Below are positions 24,467 through 34,158 of a stretch of DNA of 34,166 bases, one piece after another (the stretch's first letter is position 1; each line of letters begins with the position of its first letter). The DNA is taken from positions 1 through 34,166 of IMG/VR virus record IMGVR_UViG_3300027763_000144; one strand, given 5' to 3'. The notes beneath the pieces are model-generated. The model was not told the DNA's origin and searched no databases. It saw only the letters and a program-made list of their open reading frames with translations. A program made the translations under genes and the position numbers. This stretch comes from a virus.

Positions 24467-25986
24467 TATACTAATACTCCTATTTCTACCATGCCAGTTA
24501 ACCAGTCTCTATTAATTGAGTAAACAATGCCAGGTGTTCCATCGCCATTATTGCTTAAGTTATATCTAGTAGAACTAATGTTTACTATATCGCCTAGTTG
24601 TACAAAAATTGACTCTGGAAAATAAGTTGCAGTTACTAGTACTCTTTGTTTGGACCATAAGTCTAATCTTTTCTGTGCTTCTGTGTTAGCTTCTGAAGTT
24701 ACAAGTAGTAATGTTTGTTCTTCTTCTATAGTACCAGTATCTTTATAAAGCGTTTTACTTGTAGAACTTTCTTTTGTTACATATAAGTATTCATTTGAAA
24801 AGTTTATTGCAGGGTTTAAACCTTCTGCTACTGAGGTTTGTACAGTATAATTTTTACAATAAGCTAGCTTTATAACAGGCTTAACAGGAAATGTTTGTGT
24901 AATTGCTAAAGTTCCTTGTACCATAGAAGCATCTGTAAAATAATACTTTGGAGTACCAGTAGGATTTTTTAATTCTACTAGTCTTAGTTTACTTGGCTCT
25001 ATAGTGCCATTATCATTAACTGTTATGCTTGGACAAATTAATCCAGCATTTACGCTTTTAGCTAGTTGTGAACATACATCTAGTATATTAGTTCTATCTC
25101 TTATGTATATACCAACTTTACTAGTATTTGTAAAACTTGAAAACGAAATATCAGAATCTGTAAACTTGTTGTAGTCTGCTACATAATTTTTAACAATATT
25201 TTTTATAATTTCAGGTACAGTATTAGTATAACCTCCAGCACTATTTCCTTGAGCACTACAAGTAACAGTACCTCTAACATAGGTATATAATGAAAAAGTG
25301 CCTTTAGTAGTAATTTCTTTTACTTCTGTTGGTATACCAGTATCACGTACTTCTATTGTACCATTGCTTGTACCATTATGATACATATATACAGAACCAG
25401 TATTTCCACTATAGCCGTTATCTACTAGTAGCGGACTTATATTAAAACACTCGCCAAATAAAAGTGGTAATATTGCGCTATTTGCACTATTATTAGTGCT
25501 TTGAGAATACTCTGTTTTTGAGGCTAAAGTTGTTTCAGTTATATTATCATTTAGCTTTTGTAACTTATCAAATATAGATATAGTTAAGGTATTTTCGTTG
25601 TTACAAGTTAAGTCTTCAATTAGCCCGTCAAATATTAATACAAAGTCAGCTTTAATCCAACTAGGATCGCCTAAATAAACTTTTATAGGTCTGCGCTTCC
25701 ACACATAGGTTAAATAGCTATCATAGGCTCCACCATCATTTGTTATTTCTAAACTACCAAAGCTTGCACTTATAGAGCCGTCAACACTTAAACTTTCGCT
25801 AAAGCTTAGCCCTCCACTAATTATTGGATAGTATATAGTATTACTGTCATTTAAGTATACTGTGCTAGATAAATTAAATGTAGATTTATTATCATATTTA
25901 TCACTTACTCCTTCTATGTCTACAAGGGTACACTTTATATGATTTGGCGTATTTAGCCATTGTATTAATTCGGTTACTGTTTTCAT
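24466..25986 (-). CDS. Baseplate/tail-tip hub-like protein
   Basis: The 506-residue product looks like the hub-type proteins that follow the tape measure gene and its distal tail protein in many siphophages. Visible parts: an N-terminal beta region with ITNDGGAYDSYLTYVWKRRP and a strand FVLIFDGLIEDL (a surface-patch pattern typical of these proteins), then LPLLFGECFNISPLLVD, then a middle helical stretch IRDRTNILDVCSQLAKSVNAG, and a C-terminal LDLWSKQRVLVTATYF ... LGDIVNISSTRY. I chose ATG at 25986, two bases after the previous stop; a TTG at 25995 would overlap that stop and has no better ribosome site. It probably forms the ring joining the tube to the J-like tip. The hub role is inferred from order and pattern. 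Confidence 0.72.
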   Translation of the reverse strand: MKTVTELIQWLNTPNHIKCTLVDIEGVSDKYDNKSTFNLSSTVYLNDSNTIYYPIISGGLSFSESLSVDGSISASFGSLEITNDGGAYDSYLTYVWKRRPIKVYLGDPSWIKADFVLIFDGLIEDLTCNNENTLTISIFDKLQKLNDNITETTLASKTEYSQSTNNSANSAILPLLFGECFNISPLLVDNGYSGNTGSVYMYHNGTSNGTIEVRDTGIPTEVKEITTKGTFSLYTYVRGTVTCSAQGNSAGGYTNTVPEIIKNIVKNYVADYNKFTDSDISFSSFTNTSKVGIYIRDRTNILDVCSQLAKSVNAGLICPSITVNDNGTIEPSKLRLVELKNPTGTPKYYFTDASMVQGTLAITQTFPVKPVIKLAYCKNYTVQTSVAEGLNPAINFSNEYLYVTKESSTSKTLYKDTGTIEEEQTLLLVTSEANTEAQKRLDLWSKQRVLVTATYFPESIFVQLGDIVNISSTRYNLSNNGDGTPGIVYSINRDWLTGMVEIGVLV

Positions 25987-25988
25987 TT

Positions 25989-26807
25989 TTACCAACTATT
26001 TATAGTAACACTACGATTATATAAATTAAACATAGCGTACTCTATATTGTTATCTTGTGCTCTACCGTATATTGAATAAGTTTGCGTAACTTCTGGGTTT
26101 GTATTATCAGGAAAAATACAAATATACATTAAACCATTTGAACCACAAGTACGCATAATTTGTAACAAATTCCGTCTATCAGTATCATATAAATATTGTA
26201 ATTGAAATTGCATAGTTTCATTTACATATCTACGATCTACATATACATCACCAGCTCTGCTAGTAGTTATTACGCTATTGTCTGTAAGACCTAAAGTAAT
26301 ACCATTACTAACCTGCCTACCACTTTCCCAGTAAGTACCACAAACTATTCTTGCGCAGTCTACGTATCCATTAGTACCATTATTAACTGTTATAACTACT
26401 TTTCTAACCAGATACTCGGTATTAAACCATACGCTAGTTTTAGTTGCCCCAATATACGGAAAATTACTGGCAGAGTAGCCACCAGAAACTGTTACTGCTC
26501 TATTTTTAGCAGCAGTAACAGTACCGCTATCTGCTATTGGTGTAGTTGCATCTATAGTAGTAAATAACTCAACTTTAATAGTTGCACCATCTACTAAATT
26601 AGTTGCAGGTAGTGCTACAGCGCTTACTTTTTGATCAGCAGACCAAGTTAAAGTATAGGTAACTAAACCCGTTGTTAAACTTCTGTGAACGCTGCTTTTT
26701 TTAATATTTTGTACGTTACCAATTGAAAAAGCACTTATTGGATTTACATACGAAGTTATAGCTGCAATATCTGCAATGTTATTATATATTATTCTTACAT
26801 TTGCCAT
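25989..26807 (-). CDS. Distal-tail-like protein following the tape measure
   Basis: The 272-residue product starts MANVRIIYNNIADIAAITSY and has a galactose-binding/discoidin-like beta segment (VSAVALPATNLVDGATIKVELF, about 62-83) followed by a second beta half containing RAGDVYVDRRYVNETMQFQLQYL and ending NLYNRSVTINSW. Proteins of this size and shape follow tape measure genes in many environmental siphophages, the position of distal tail (Dit) or lambda M-type proteins. AAGGAT precedes the ATG by four bases, and the gene is separated from the tape measure by the 12-base-pair hairpin at 26828-26857. The Dit role is mainly positional; no enzymatic motif is visible. Confidence 0.7.
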   Translation of the reverse strand: MANVRIIYNNIADIAAITSYVNPISAFSIGNVQNIKKSSVHRSLTTGLVTYTLTWSADQKVSAVALPATNLVDGATIKVELFTTIDATTPIADSGTVTAAKNRAVTVSGGYSASNFPYIGATKTSVWFNTEYLVRKVVITVNNGTNGYVDCARIVCGTYWESGRQVSNGITLGLTDNSVITTSRAGDVYVDRRYVNETMQFQLQYLYDTDRRNLLQIMRTCGSNGLMYICIFPDNTNPEVTQTYSIYGRAQDNNIEYAMFNLYNRSVTINSW

Positions 26808-26827
26808 AGTTATCCTTATAAAATAAT

Positions 26828-26857
26828 TAGTAGGAAACTACTAAAAGTTTCCTACTA
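26828..26857 (-). terminator. Hairpin directly after the tape measure gene
   Basis: A perfect 12-base-pair stem (TAGTAGGAAACT/AGTTTCCTACTA) with a six-base loop begins three bases after the tape measure stop. On the minus strand it is followed by ATTATTTTAT, an interrupted U-tract. It may be a partial terminator or an mRNA 3'-end stabiliser that lowers expression of the following tip genes relative to the tape measure. No promoter is visible between it and the next gene. Confidence 0.65.
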
Positions 26858-26860
26858 TAC

Positions 26861-29800
26861 TTACTTAATGGCAGCTCTAGCCTGTAAGCGATTTGATTGA
26901 ATAGTCTTATCGTTACTAGAAGTAATAACTTTAGTAATTTCTTCTGTATTACGATCCGTTGCCTTAGCATTAAGTATAGCGCCATTAGCTACAACAGCGG
27001 CTAATTCCTCTACTTGTTTAGTTAGCTCAGTAATTTGATTAACTAGTTCTTGTGTAGTTGCCGAATTATTAACAACACTTCTTGTTAATGTTACGTTGTC
27101 TACCGCAGGAATAATACGTTCGCCTTGATGAATTTCAGCAGTCATATCACGTGGTACATAACTAGTACCTACTGCATATCCAGTAAGTTTTATACCACCT
27201 GCTGCTACATATGCTGCTAATAACTCAGAAGTTGACTTAGAAGTATCTTTAATATCTTTTAAGTAAGTATTAGCTGTTTGAAGTTCGCTTAACTGCAAAT
27301 CTGCAACAGATTTTTCAGTTTCTAGTACTCCAACAGAACCAGAAATTCTTGATCTTAAATCATTAAAGTCTGATTGATACTGTGCACTATCTGCAAATAA
27401 GCGACGAGATAGTCCTAAGTAGGTATCTTTTGCTCCGCCTAATTTACTTATAGCATCTGCTCTTAGTTTAGTTTCTTCTTCATTAGTAGGAGCTTTATCA
27501 ATAATTGCAAATAAATTTGCAAGATTATCTTTTGCTACATTATACTGCTCTGTTGCAGTAAGAGTAGTATTTTCACCTAATAGTAAGCTATTATTATAAT
27601 CTTGTAGCGTAGTTATTTGAGATTTTAAAGTTTGTGAAGTTGTTTTTAAGCTATTATTTAGTGATAAGGTTATACTTTCAAAACTGTCTGCTGAGTTGTA
27701 GAATGTAGTAAGTGCGCTTGATATAGATACAATTGCTGTAGCTGTTTCAGGCGATGCAGTTTGTAGTCTGCTTACTAAATCTAGTAGTTCTGCTTTAGTT
27801 TTTGGTACTTGCAAGTTTAAATGTGTAAATGTTTTATTTACTAGAGCTATGTCCCTGGCAGTTTTTTCACTTGTTGTTGAAAATGCGTTAGTAAAAGACT
27901 CTAAATCAGAGTAATAACTATTAAGTGCGCTAGATAACCCAATTATTGCAGCTGCAGCATCAGGAGAACTAGTACGTAGTGATTCTACTAAACTTAGTAA
28001 ACCCTCTTTGCTTGATGGTAACTCTTGGTTAAATTTATCAAAAACTGTTGTTATTGATTCTGTATTTTTTACGCTTTTCTTTGTAGTGGTTGCAAATGTA
28101 TTAAAGAAAGCTTCCCAGTCACTTTGAGCTTTTTCAGCTGCACTAGCAACTATATCAAATGCTGGAGCTAAATTCATTAAACTTTGGTATAATTCAGCAT
28201 TTGCTGGAGTAAGATTTGCGCTTATAGACTGTACTAGTTCTCTGTACTGATCTCTAGTTGTTATATTTGCGTGCCCAAGATCAGTTAGACTCTTAGTAAC
28301 TTGTTGTTGGACTAGTTTTAAGTTTTCTGCAGGCGCAATAAATTTTTCAGTAAAAAAGTTTGCTTGATCTACAAAGTTCTTTAGTCCACCAGCACCATCT
28401 ACTAATGCTTGTGTAAACTCAACTGTTAAAACATGAAAGAATTTTGAGCTTACGCTGTCCAAAGCTAAGTTTACTTTGTCTTGAGCATCTATAACTCTAA
28501 ACACTGTTGCAGCTAAATCTTCGCCTGCAACTTGGAACTTTTTAAACTGAGGTAGTATTATATCAAATACTTGTGTAAGTGTGCTGCTAGCTAAACTTTG
28601 CAGTACCTTATTTTGGTCATCAATACTTAAGCCTTTTAAGTCTATTTTTTCATCAAGTTTTATTGACTTTATTGCCTTTTGTATTGTTTCGTTTGCTACA
28701 CCTGCTTTTTTACCTACTGCATAGCTAGTATCTATAATAGAATCAAATACTAAACCTAAAGCACTAGAAACTCTTTGGGCAACACCATTTAATTCGGTAC
28801 GTAGTTCGCTGTTAACTTCATCGCTGCCAAGTAAACCACCATCTTTACTAGTTGTTACTAAAACATCTTTGTATTGATTGATTGCAGATTGTGTGTTATA
28901 AGCTAAATCTTCTAAAGTACCTTGAAACTGTAGACCTGCTGCTTCTATGGTTGCAGTAACGCTTGTACTGCCGCCAAATAAAGCTCCGCCTATAGCACCA
29001 ACAACACCACCAATTGCTCCACCAATTATTGTGCCTAGCGGACCTACAAGACTACCTATAGCAGCACCTATTCCAGCCCCTCCAGCAGCATTTAAAAGAG
29101 TGTCTACAGTACCCATTGGTATAGTGCTAGTACCTCCCATGGTTCCAAAATTTCTGCCTTTGGTTATATTACCGTCTAACGCTATCATTGTAATAGCATT
29201 GCCTATAGTCATAACCATATTATTAATAGCTTTAAGCATACTCTTATCAACTTCTAAGCTTTTAACAGAGTTTTCGGCTAGTAGTGATTGGGTTTTAGTT
29301 AGGGTATCGCTTCGCTGATCTGAAGCACCTAGTACACCATAACCAGTTTCAACAATCTGTTTACCTTCATAGCGTTGTCCAGTACCATCAAGCTTTTGCA
29401 TATCTGCACCAGAAGGTCCGCTGTACTGACTACCGCCTCCGCCTCCGCCAATTCGTAAAAAGGCGGCAATAGCAGCTGCTGCAGCTGGGGGTCCCCATGG
29501 TCCAAGCTGTGCCATAAAGCTAGCGTAAATAGCAGGTATACTTGCACCAACTTTTGCAACCTGACCTGCAATATATGAGGCAAGTTGTTGTGCTTGCATT
29601 GCAAGTGCTGCTAATTGGCTAGCTTTTTCAATTCCAGCAAGTAACTTATGTGCATTTGTTCTTTCGCCAAACATCTTTTTAGCACTACTAGCTAGATCGC
29701 CTATACCTTTTATTTGAGATATGCTGTGTCTTGTTTCTAAATCTTTTACTTCTTTACTGTCTTTTCCATACTTTTCAATAGCTTTTAGTCTTTTTTCATC

Positions 29801-32800
29801 ATATTTTTCTTGAGAAACAGCTAAAGCATTTGTTTTAGTTAATATGTCTCCAAGATTTTTTCCAGCATCACCAAAAAGATTGCCTAAACTATCTGACAAA
29901 CTAGCAATATCTTGTAGTATTAGTTTTTCTTCTGTTAATTTATCATTATACTCTTTAGCCTGTTCTATTGCGGTTTTTTGTATAGTATTCTTTTCTGTTT
30001 GTTTTGTTAGTGCAAAATTAGCTAAATCTAATTCTGCTTGAGCAGCAACTTGTGCTTTAGTAGCTTGGTCCACTTTGTCTTTATTATTAGGGGACTCTTG
30101 TGTTACTTTTTCAGACAGTTTTTTAGCAGTATCTAAAGCAGCTTGTTTTTGAGCTATGTCTGCTTTAATTCTTGCTTCTTCTTCTAAAGATCTAATTTTT
30201 AATAGCTGTAAGTCGTAGTCAGCCTTCTTAGCATTAGCTGTTTTTTCATCTATAATACCTAATTGTAGTTGAAAACCTATTTCAGCTTGTTTATTACTTA
30301 TACTAGCTTCTTCTACTGAATTAGTTAGTCTTTGTCTTTCTAAAACTATTCCAGATTCTTGTGCTAATTTAGCTTGTATTGCTGCACCTCTTTCTCGTAT
30401 AGCATTAGTTTCTATAGCAAACTCTTTTGCTGCCTTATCTAGGTTTAAGTTTTTTGTTTTCTGCGTATTAGCAGCAATTAACTTATTGTATTCTTCTTCA
30501 CCAAATTTAAGGCCTATTTCTTCTATTTTAGTTTTTTCGTCTGCTATTTGTTTAGCTTTAATATCCGTATCTTCTTTTAGAACTGCAAGCTGTAAAGCTT
30601 CTTTTTGCTTTAATAAACTATCGCTCATATATGGGCCTAGTTGGCTGGTAGTATTAAGCTCTTCTAGTTGAATAGATAAATTTTCTTTGTTTAAACCAAT
30701 AGCTTCTATAATTTTTTTATTTACATATTCACGTTTTTTATTAAACTCGTCTAAAGCAATAATTTCTTTTTGGGAAGCAGTTTTTGCTAATTCAGCATCT
30801 CTTTTTTCGGCAGGAATACTACTACTTTTTATTGAAGCTCGAGCTAACTTTACGGCATCTTCACCATACGTTAATGTAGCGCTGGCTCTTTCTCTCATGT
30901 CCTTGCTACGCAAAGCTTTTTCAGCGTCAAGGCTTCTTAGTCTTTTTAAGGCAGGCTCTTCCATACTATCTGCTAATTTAGCGTTTGCTGCCCTTTCTTC
31001 TTCAGTACCAGATTTTGCTCTTAGTTGTTGTGCCGCAAGTATTTCTTGCGTAGCAGTAAGTCTTTGCAAAATTTTTGTGTTTTCAATAGTAGCCATTTCA
31101 GCACCATAGGAAGCGTTAATCAATCTTTCTTGAATATTTAATTCTTGACGTTTAATATTTGCTTCTTGAGAAGACGTGTCAAAGCCTGCTGCAGATGCAT
31201 AGCCTAACTTAGCAGACTCTACAGTTAAAGCAGCTTGTAGCTTAGCTTCTTTTAATCCAATTTGAATTCTTCTAAAGCCTTCGTCAGAAATTTTTGTAAC
31301 TAAATTAACTGAGTCACTGGCCAACTCTACTGCACGTTTTTTAAGATTTTTTAAATTTGTATCAGCAGTATTGTAAGCTTCCTGAGCTGCTTGTGTAGCT
31401 GCATCTGCTGTTTGAGAACTAAAATCAGATGGCGTACCTTCCATCATAGATACCATAGAAATTACACTACTAGTTTTATTTGCTTTTTCATACTCACTTT
31501 TAGCTTTTGCTACTTCTACTTGAGCTTCACTTATTTCTCTTACTAACTTATCTGCTTGTGCTAGATTACTTAAATCTTCTTTACCTATAATTGCCAGCAT
31601 TTTTGGAGATTTTCCAATTGCTGCAATATCAGTTAAAGCTTTTAGTGGATCATTTAATGCTTGGGCTAGTTTGTCTGAAGCGTTAACTAACTCAACACCT
31701 AATTTTCCCTGTAAATCTGTAAAAGCATTAGCTTGAATAATTTGATCTACTATTTTATCAATAGCAGTTAAACTTTCCATAAATGCTTTAGCTGCATTAG
31801 TACTAAACTGTTCTCGTTCTTCAATATTTTTAAATTCTTTGGCTAGTTTACCTAAGCCTACTTCATCTAATTCCTTTGTTGCTTTTTTCAAGGCATTAAT
31901 ATCATCTAACTGCTTAGGGTCAAGATTAAGAATGGCAGCAATACCTTTTTTAGCAGCATCTCCGCCACTGCTAAACTCTAATGATTTCATTACTGCTTGT
32001 ACGCTACTAACTGCATTTCTTTTAATATCATCAGTATTTGATTTGCCAAAAACACCTGCAATATCATCTTTTAATTGATCCCACCAGCCAGAAGCTTTAC
32101 GGAACTCATTTAACGCGTCTAATTGTTCGTCAAAAGACTTAGATACGCCTGATAATGCAGTTGTAAAAGCTACAATACCTTGTATACTAAAAGCATCTTT
32201 TTTCTTTTCGGTGTATAGTTTAAAAGTATCATTAACTGTTTTTACTGCTTGTTCGCCTTCTTGTATTTTTGTATTTAATTTTTCTTGTTCTACTGCGGCT
32301 TTTGAAGCTACAGAATTAAATATTTCATATACAGCTATAGCAACACCTACTGCTTGTGCAACCATTGCTATTTTAGCACCAAAACCGCTAATTCTTTCTG
32401 TTACTGCAGCTAAACCACCACGAGCTTGTGCACTAAATTTATCAAGTCCTTTTAAACCTTTTTCTGCAATTTCTTGGTTTAATGTTGCCCAAGACTGTCG
32501 CACACCTACAATGCTAGCATTTTGAGCGGCATTAGATACTAGCTCAGCTTGATCTACTTTGGTTTTTAATTTAGCGTATCTTTCTAGTGCAAGAGTTTCT
32601 GGATGAAATCTTCCCTGTTTATCTGCTTGTGCTTGTAGTCCCGCTTGTGCAGTACTAAGGGACATTTTTTTCTCGTATAGCTTTATAGTTTTTTGTATAT
32701 AATCACGTTCTGCTTTTGCGTTTTCAATTTGTTGATCTGTTGCAGCTTTAGAACCTTTCATGCCTGTTTCAATAATAGCATTTCTATTCTCTAACATTTT

Positions 32801-34054
32801 ATTAGCATTTTTTAAGGATGCTGCATCTGTGTCAGTAGCAGTACTTAATTTTTGTAAAGAAGGTGCCTTTGATAGTGCTGCAGGCATTTTTACAGAATCT
32901 AACTGTTTTTGTGTTTTTGCAATATCAGCCTGTAAATCAGGAATTTTAAAACGTTTTTCTAAAATTGACTGAAACTTATCACCAAAACCACTTTTAAAAG
33001 CTTCTGCAGCTTTTAACGCTTCTTTAGCGCTATCCTGAAAGCCTTTTCTAAATTCTCCAAGCGCAGGTATTGCTTGCTTTAATAGCACTGTAGCTATATA
33101 AGCAAAAACAGCCGCTAGTGCCATAGGAGATTCTGATAATAATCTTGCAATAGGGTCTAAAATTTTATTTACTAAAGTTAAGCCTGCTGTAGCTAAGTTA
33201 GTAATACTTGCTATAAGTTTATCGTAGGGATTTGCAGTTGCTTCAATAGCAGAAAACTTTTGTTTGCCTTGCTCTAACACAGCATTAGCAAAAGCCTGAC
33301 GCTTTTCAAAATCACTTAATGAAGCTACAGTTTTACCTACGCTAAGTGCGTATTTATTAGTAGCATCATCTACTTTTACAAAAATACCTAGTTCATCTAG
33401 TAGTTCAGGCTCAATTTTAGATATACCACGACTTAAACGACTTACCGCGTCAGTCATAGATATACCTAAAGCCTGTGAAGCTTTACCAGCAACAACTGCA
33501 ATATCTTGAATTTGTTGAGTACCTAAACCAGCACTACTAGCTTGTGCAACTGCTGTCATAGCATCGCGTAGTGATAAAGCACCACCAGTAGTAGCTGCTA
33601 TTTGCTTAGATAAACTGCCTAGGCTTTGTCCGCCAGATGCACTTAGTTGATCTAAGCCTTTAACCATATTTTCTGTATTAGCAGCTTCTTTAAGTGCAGT
33701 AAACGCAGCAGTTACCGCAAATAAGTTAGCAGCAAAAGTAGCATAAACACGTACTAGTCCACCTAAACCTTGCGATTGTTTAGCAAAGTCACGACCTGCT
33801 GCGCCAGTACCGCCTCCAGCCCTGGCTTGGTCATACATATCAACTTTATCAGCTGTAGGTGCGCTAGCGGCTTTAATGGCACTAGAAGTTTTTGGCGCAG
33901 CACTTGCAGCCATAGCAGATTTAGCCGCAGAACTAGCTCTAGTTGCTGCGGCTGCTACGTTATCTAAACCTTCTCTTAACTTAGCGGTTGCCTTAGTTCT
34001 ATTTTCAGTACTGCCACCGTCGTCTAATTCGTACTCTATTTTTGTTCCAGCCAT
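26861..34054 (-). CDS. Tape measure protein
   Basis: The 2,397-residue product sets tail length and is ejected with the DNA. Hydrophobic helices near the N-terminus (about 275-330, including LAAVFAYIATVLLKQAIP, and about 552-590) are embedded in a typical tape-measure start (LSLRDAMTAVAQASSAGLG). Long Lys/Glu/Ala-rich coiled coil fills about 590-1470. Then come an AAAAAIAAFLRIGGGGGG segment (about 1520-1541) and a glycine-zipper membrane stretch (about 1661-1695, IGSLVGPLGTIIGGAIGG). Three related segments of 70-83 residues occur around residues 1895-2110. The C-terminus has YVPRDMTAEIHQGERIIPA, a hallmark of these proteins. No lysozyme or peptidase domain is seen. ATG at 34054 is chosen for AGGAG five bases upstream. 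Promoter P1 drives it. At about 0.15 nm per residue, the tail would be near 360 nm. Confidence 0.93.
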   Translation of the reverse strand: MAGTKIEYELDDGGSTENRTKATAKLREGLDNVAAAATRASSAAKSAMAASAAPKTSSAIKAASAPTADKVDMYDQARAGGGTGAAGRDFAKQSQGLGGLVRVYATFAANLFAVTAAFTALKEAANTENMVKGLDQLSASGGQSLGSLSKQIAATTGGALSLRDAMTAVAQASSAGLGTQQIQDIAVVAGKASQALGISMTDAVSRLSRGISKIEPELLDELGIFVKVDDATNKYALSVGKTVASLSDFEKRQAFANAVLEQGKQKFSAIEATANPYDKLIASITNLATAGLTLVNKILDPIARLLSESPMALAAVFAYIATVLLKQAIPALGEFRKGFQDSAKEALKAAEAFKSGFGDKFQSILEKRFKIPDLQADIAKTQKQLDSVKMPAALSKAPSLQKLSTATDTDAASLKNANKMLENRNAIIETGMKGSKAATDQQIENAKAERDYIQKTIKLYEKKMSLSTAQAGLQAQADKQGRFHPETLALERYAKLKTKVDQAELVSNAAQNASIVGVRQSWATLNQEIAEKGLKGLDKFSAQARGGLAAVTERISGFGAKIAMVAQAVGVAIAVYEIFNSVASKAAVEQEKLNTKIQEGEQAVKTVNDTFKLYTEKKKDAFSIQGIVAFTTALSGVSKSFDEQLDALNEFRKASGWWDQLKDDIAGVFGKSNTDDIKRNAVSSVQAVMKSLEFSSGGDAAKKGIAAILNLDPKQLDDINALKKATKELDEVGLGKLAKEFKNIEEREQFSTNAAKAFMESLTAIDKIVDQIIQANAFTDLQGKLGVELVNASDKLAQALNDPLKALTDIAAIGKSPKMLAIIGKEDLSNLAQADKLVREISEAQVEVAKAKSEYEKANKTSSVISMVSMMEGTPSDFSSQTADAATQAAQEAYNTADTNLKNLKKRAVELASDSVNLVTKISDEGFRRIQIGLKEAKLQAALTVESAKLGYASAAGFDTSSQEANIKRQELNIQERLINASYGAEMATIENTKILQRLTATQEILAAQQLRAKSGTEEERAANAKLADSMEEPALKRLRSLDAEKALRSKDMRERASATLTYGEDAVKLARASIKSSSIPAEKRDAELAKTASQKEIIALDEFNKKREYVNKKIIEAIGLNKENLSIQLEELNTTSQLGPYMSDSLLKQKEALQLAVLKEDTDIKAKQIADEKTKIEEIGLKFGEEEYNKLIAANTQKTKNLNLDKAAKEFAIETNAIRERGAAIQAKLAQESGIVLERQRLTNSVEEASISNKQAEIGFQLQLGIIDEKTANAKKADYDLQLLKIRSLEEEARIKADIAQKQAALDTAKKLSEKVTQESPNNKDKVDQATKAQVAAQAELDLANFALTKQTEKNTIQKTAIEQAKEYNDKLTEEKLILQDIASLSDSLGNLFGDAGKNLGDILTKTNALAVSQEKYDEKRLKAIEKYGKDSKEVKDLETRHSISQIKGIGDLASSAKKMFGERTNAHKLLAGIEKASQLAALAMQAQQLASYIAGQVAKVGASIPAIYASFMAQLGPWGPPAAAAAIAAFLRIGGGGGGSQYSGPSGADMQKLDGTGQRYEGKQIVETGYGVLGASDQRSDTLTKTQSLLAENSVKSLEVDKSMLKAINNMVMTIGNAITMIALDGNITKGRNFGTMGGTSTIPMGTVDTLLNAAGGAGIGAAIGSLVGPLGTIIGGAIGGVVGAIGGALFGGSTSVTATIEAAGLQFQGTLEDLAYNTQSAINQYKDVLVTTSKDGGLLGSDEVNSELRTELNGVAQRVSSALGLVFDSIIDTSYAVGKKAGVANETIQKAIKSIKLDEKIDLKGLSIDDQNKVLQSLASSTLTQVFDIILPQFKKFQVAGEDLAATVFRVIDAQDKVNLALDSVSSKFFHVLTVEFTQALVDGAGGLKNFVDQANFFTEKFIAPAENLKLVQQQVTKSLTDLGHANITTRDQYRELVQSISANLTPANAELYQSLMNLAPAFDIVASAAEKAQSDWEAFFNTFATTTKKSVKNTESITTVFDKFNQELPSSKEGLLSLVESLRTSSPDAAAAIIGLSSALNSYYSDLESFTNAFSTTSEKTARDIALVNKTFTHLNLQVPKTKAELLDLVSRLQTASPETATAIVSISSALTTFYNSADSFESITLSLNNSLKTTSQTLKSQITTLQDYNNSLLLGENTTLTATEQYNVAKDNLANLFAIIDKAPTNEEETKLRADAISKLGGAKDTYLGLSRRLFADSAQYQSDFNDLRSRISGSVGVLETEKSVADLQLSELQTANTYLKDIKDTSKSTSELLAAYVAAGGIKLTGYAVGTSYVPRDMTAEIHQGERIIPAVDNVTLTRSVVNNSATTQELVNQITELTKQVEELAAVVANGAILNAKATDRNTEEITKVITSSNDKTIQSNRLQARAAIK

Positions 34055-34078
34055 AGTTTCTCCTATTAGCAAATACCG

Positions 34079-34099
34079 TAAAAGCTTTTTAAGCTTTTA
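34079..34099 (-). promoter_or_regulatory. Leader hairpin between promoter P1 and the tape measure ribosome site
   Basis: The arms aaaagctt and aagctttt flank a three-base loop (eight base pairs, nine with the closing T-A pair). It lies in the predicted P1 transcript, about ten bases upstream of the AGGAG site. It could stabilise the 5' end or modulate translation. No long U-run follows, so it is unlikely to be a terminator. Confidence 0.5.
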
Positions 34100-34129
34100 A
34101 AATTATATAAGTTCATTTCGATGTACCTT

Positions 34130-34158
34130 ATTATATCACTTTAGGTGCTTAAAGTCAA
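34130..34158 (-). promoter_or_regulatory. Promoter P1, upstream of the tape measure gene
   Basis: On the minus strand TTGACT (34153-34158) and TATAAT (34130-34135) are separated by exactly 17 bases, and TG one base before the -10 gives an extended -10 (TGATATAAT). Transcription would begin near 34123, leaving a leader of about 68 bases. This is a near-consensus sigma-70 promoter, so host polymerase should recognise it. Confidence 0.82.

Noticed and set aside
25987-25995. TTG start for the hub-like protein, three codons upstream
   Set aside because: It overlaps the previous gene's stop and has no better ribosome site than the ATG at 25986.
34055-34072. Upstream start of the tape measure (MLIGET)
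   Set aside because: The strong AGGAG site lies inside this extension, five bases before the ATG at 34054.
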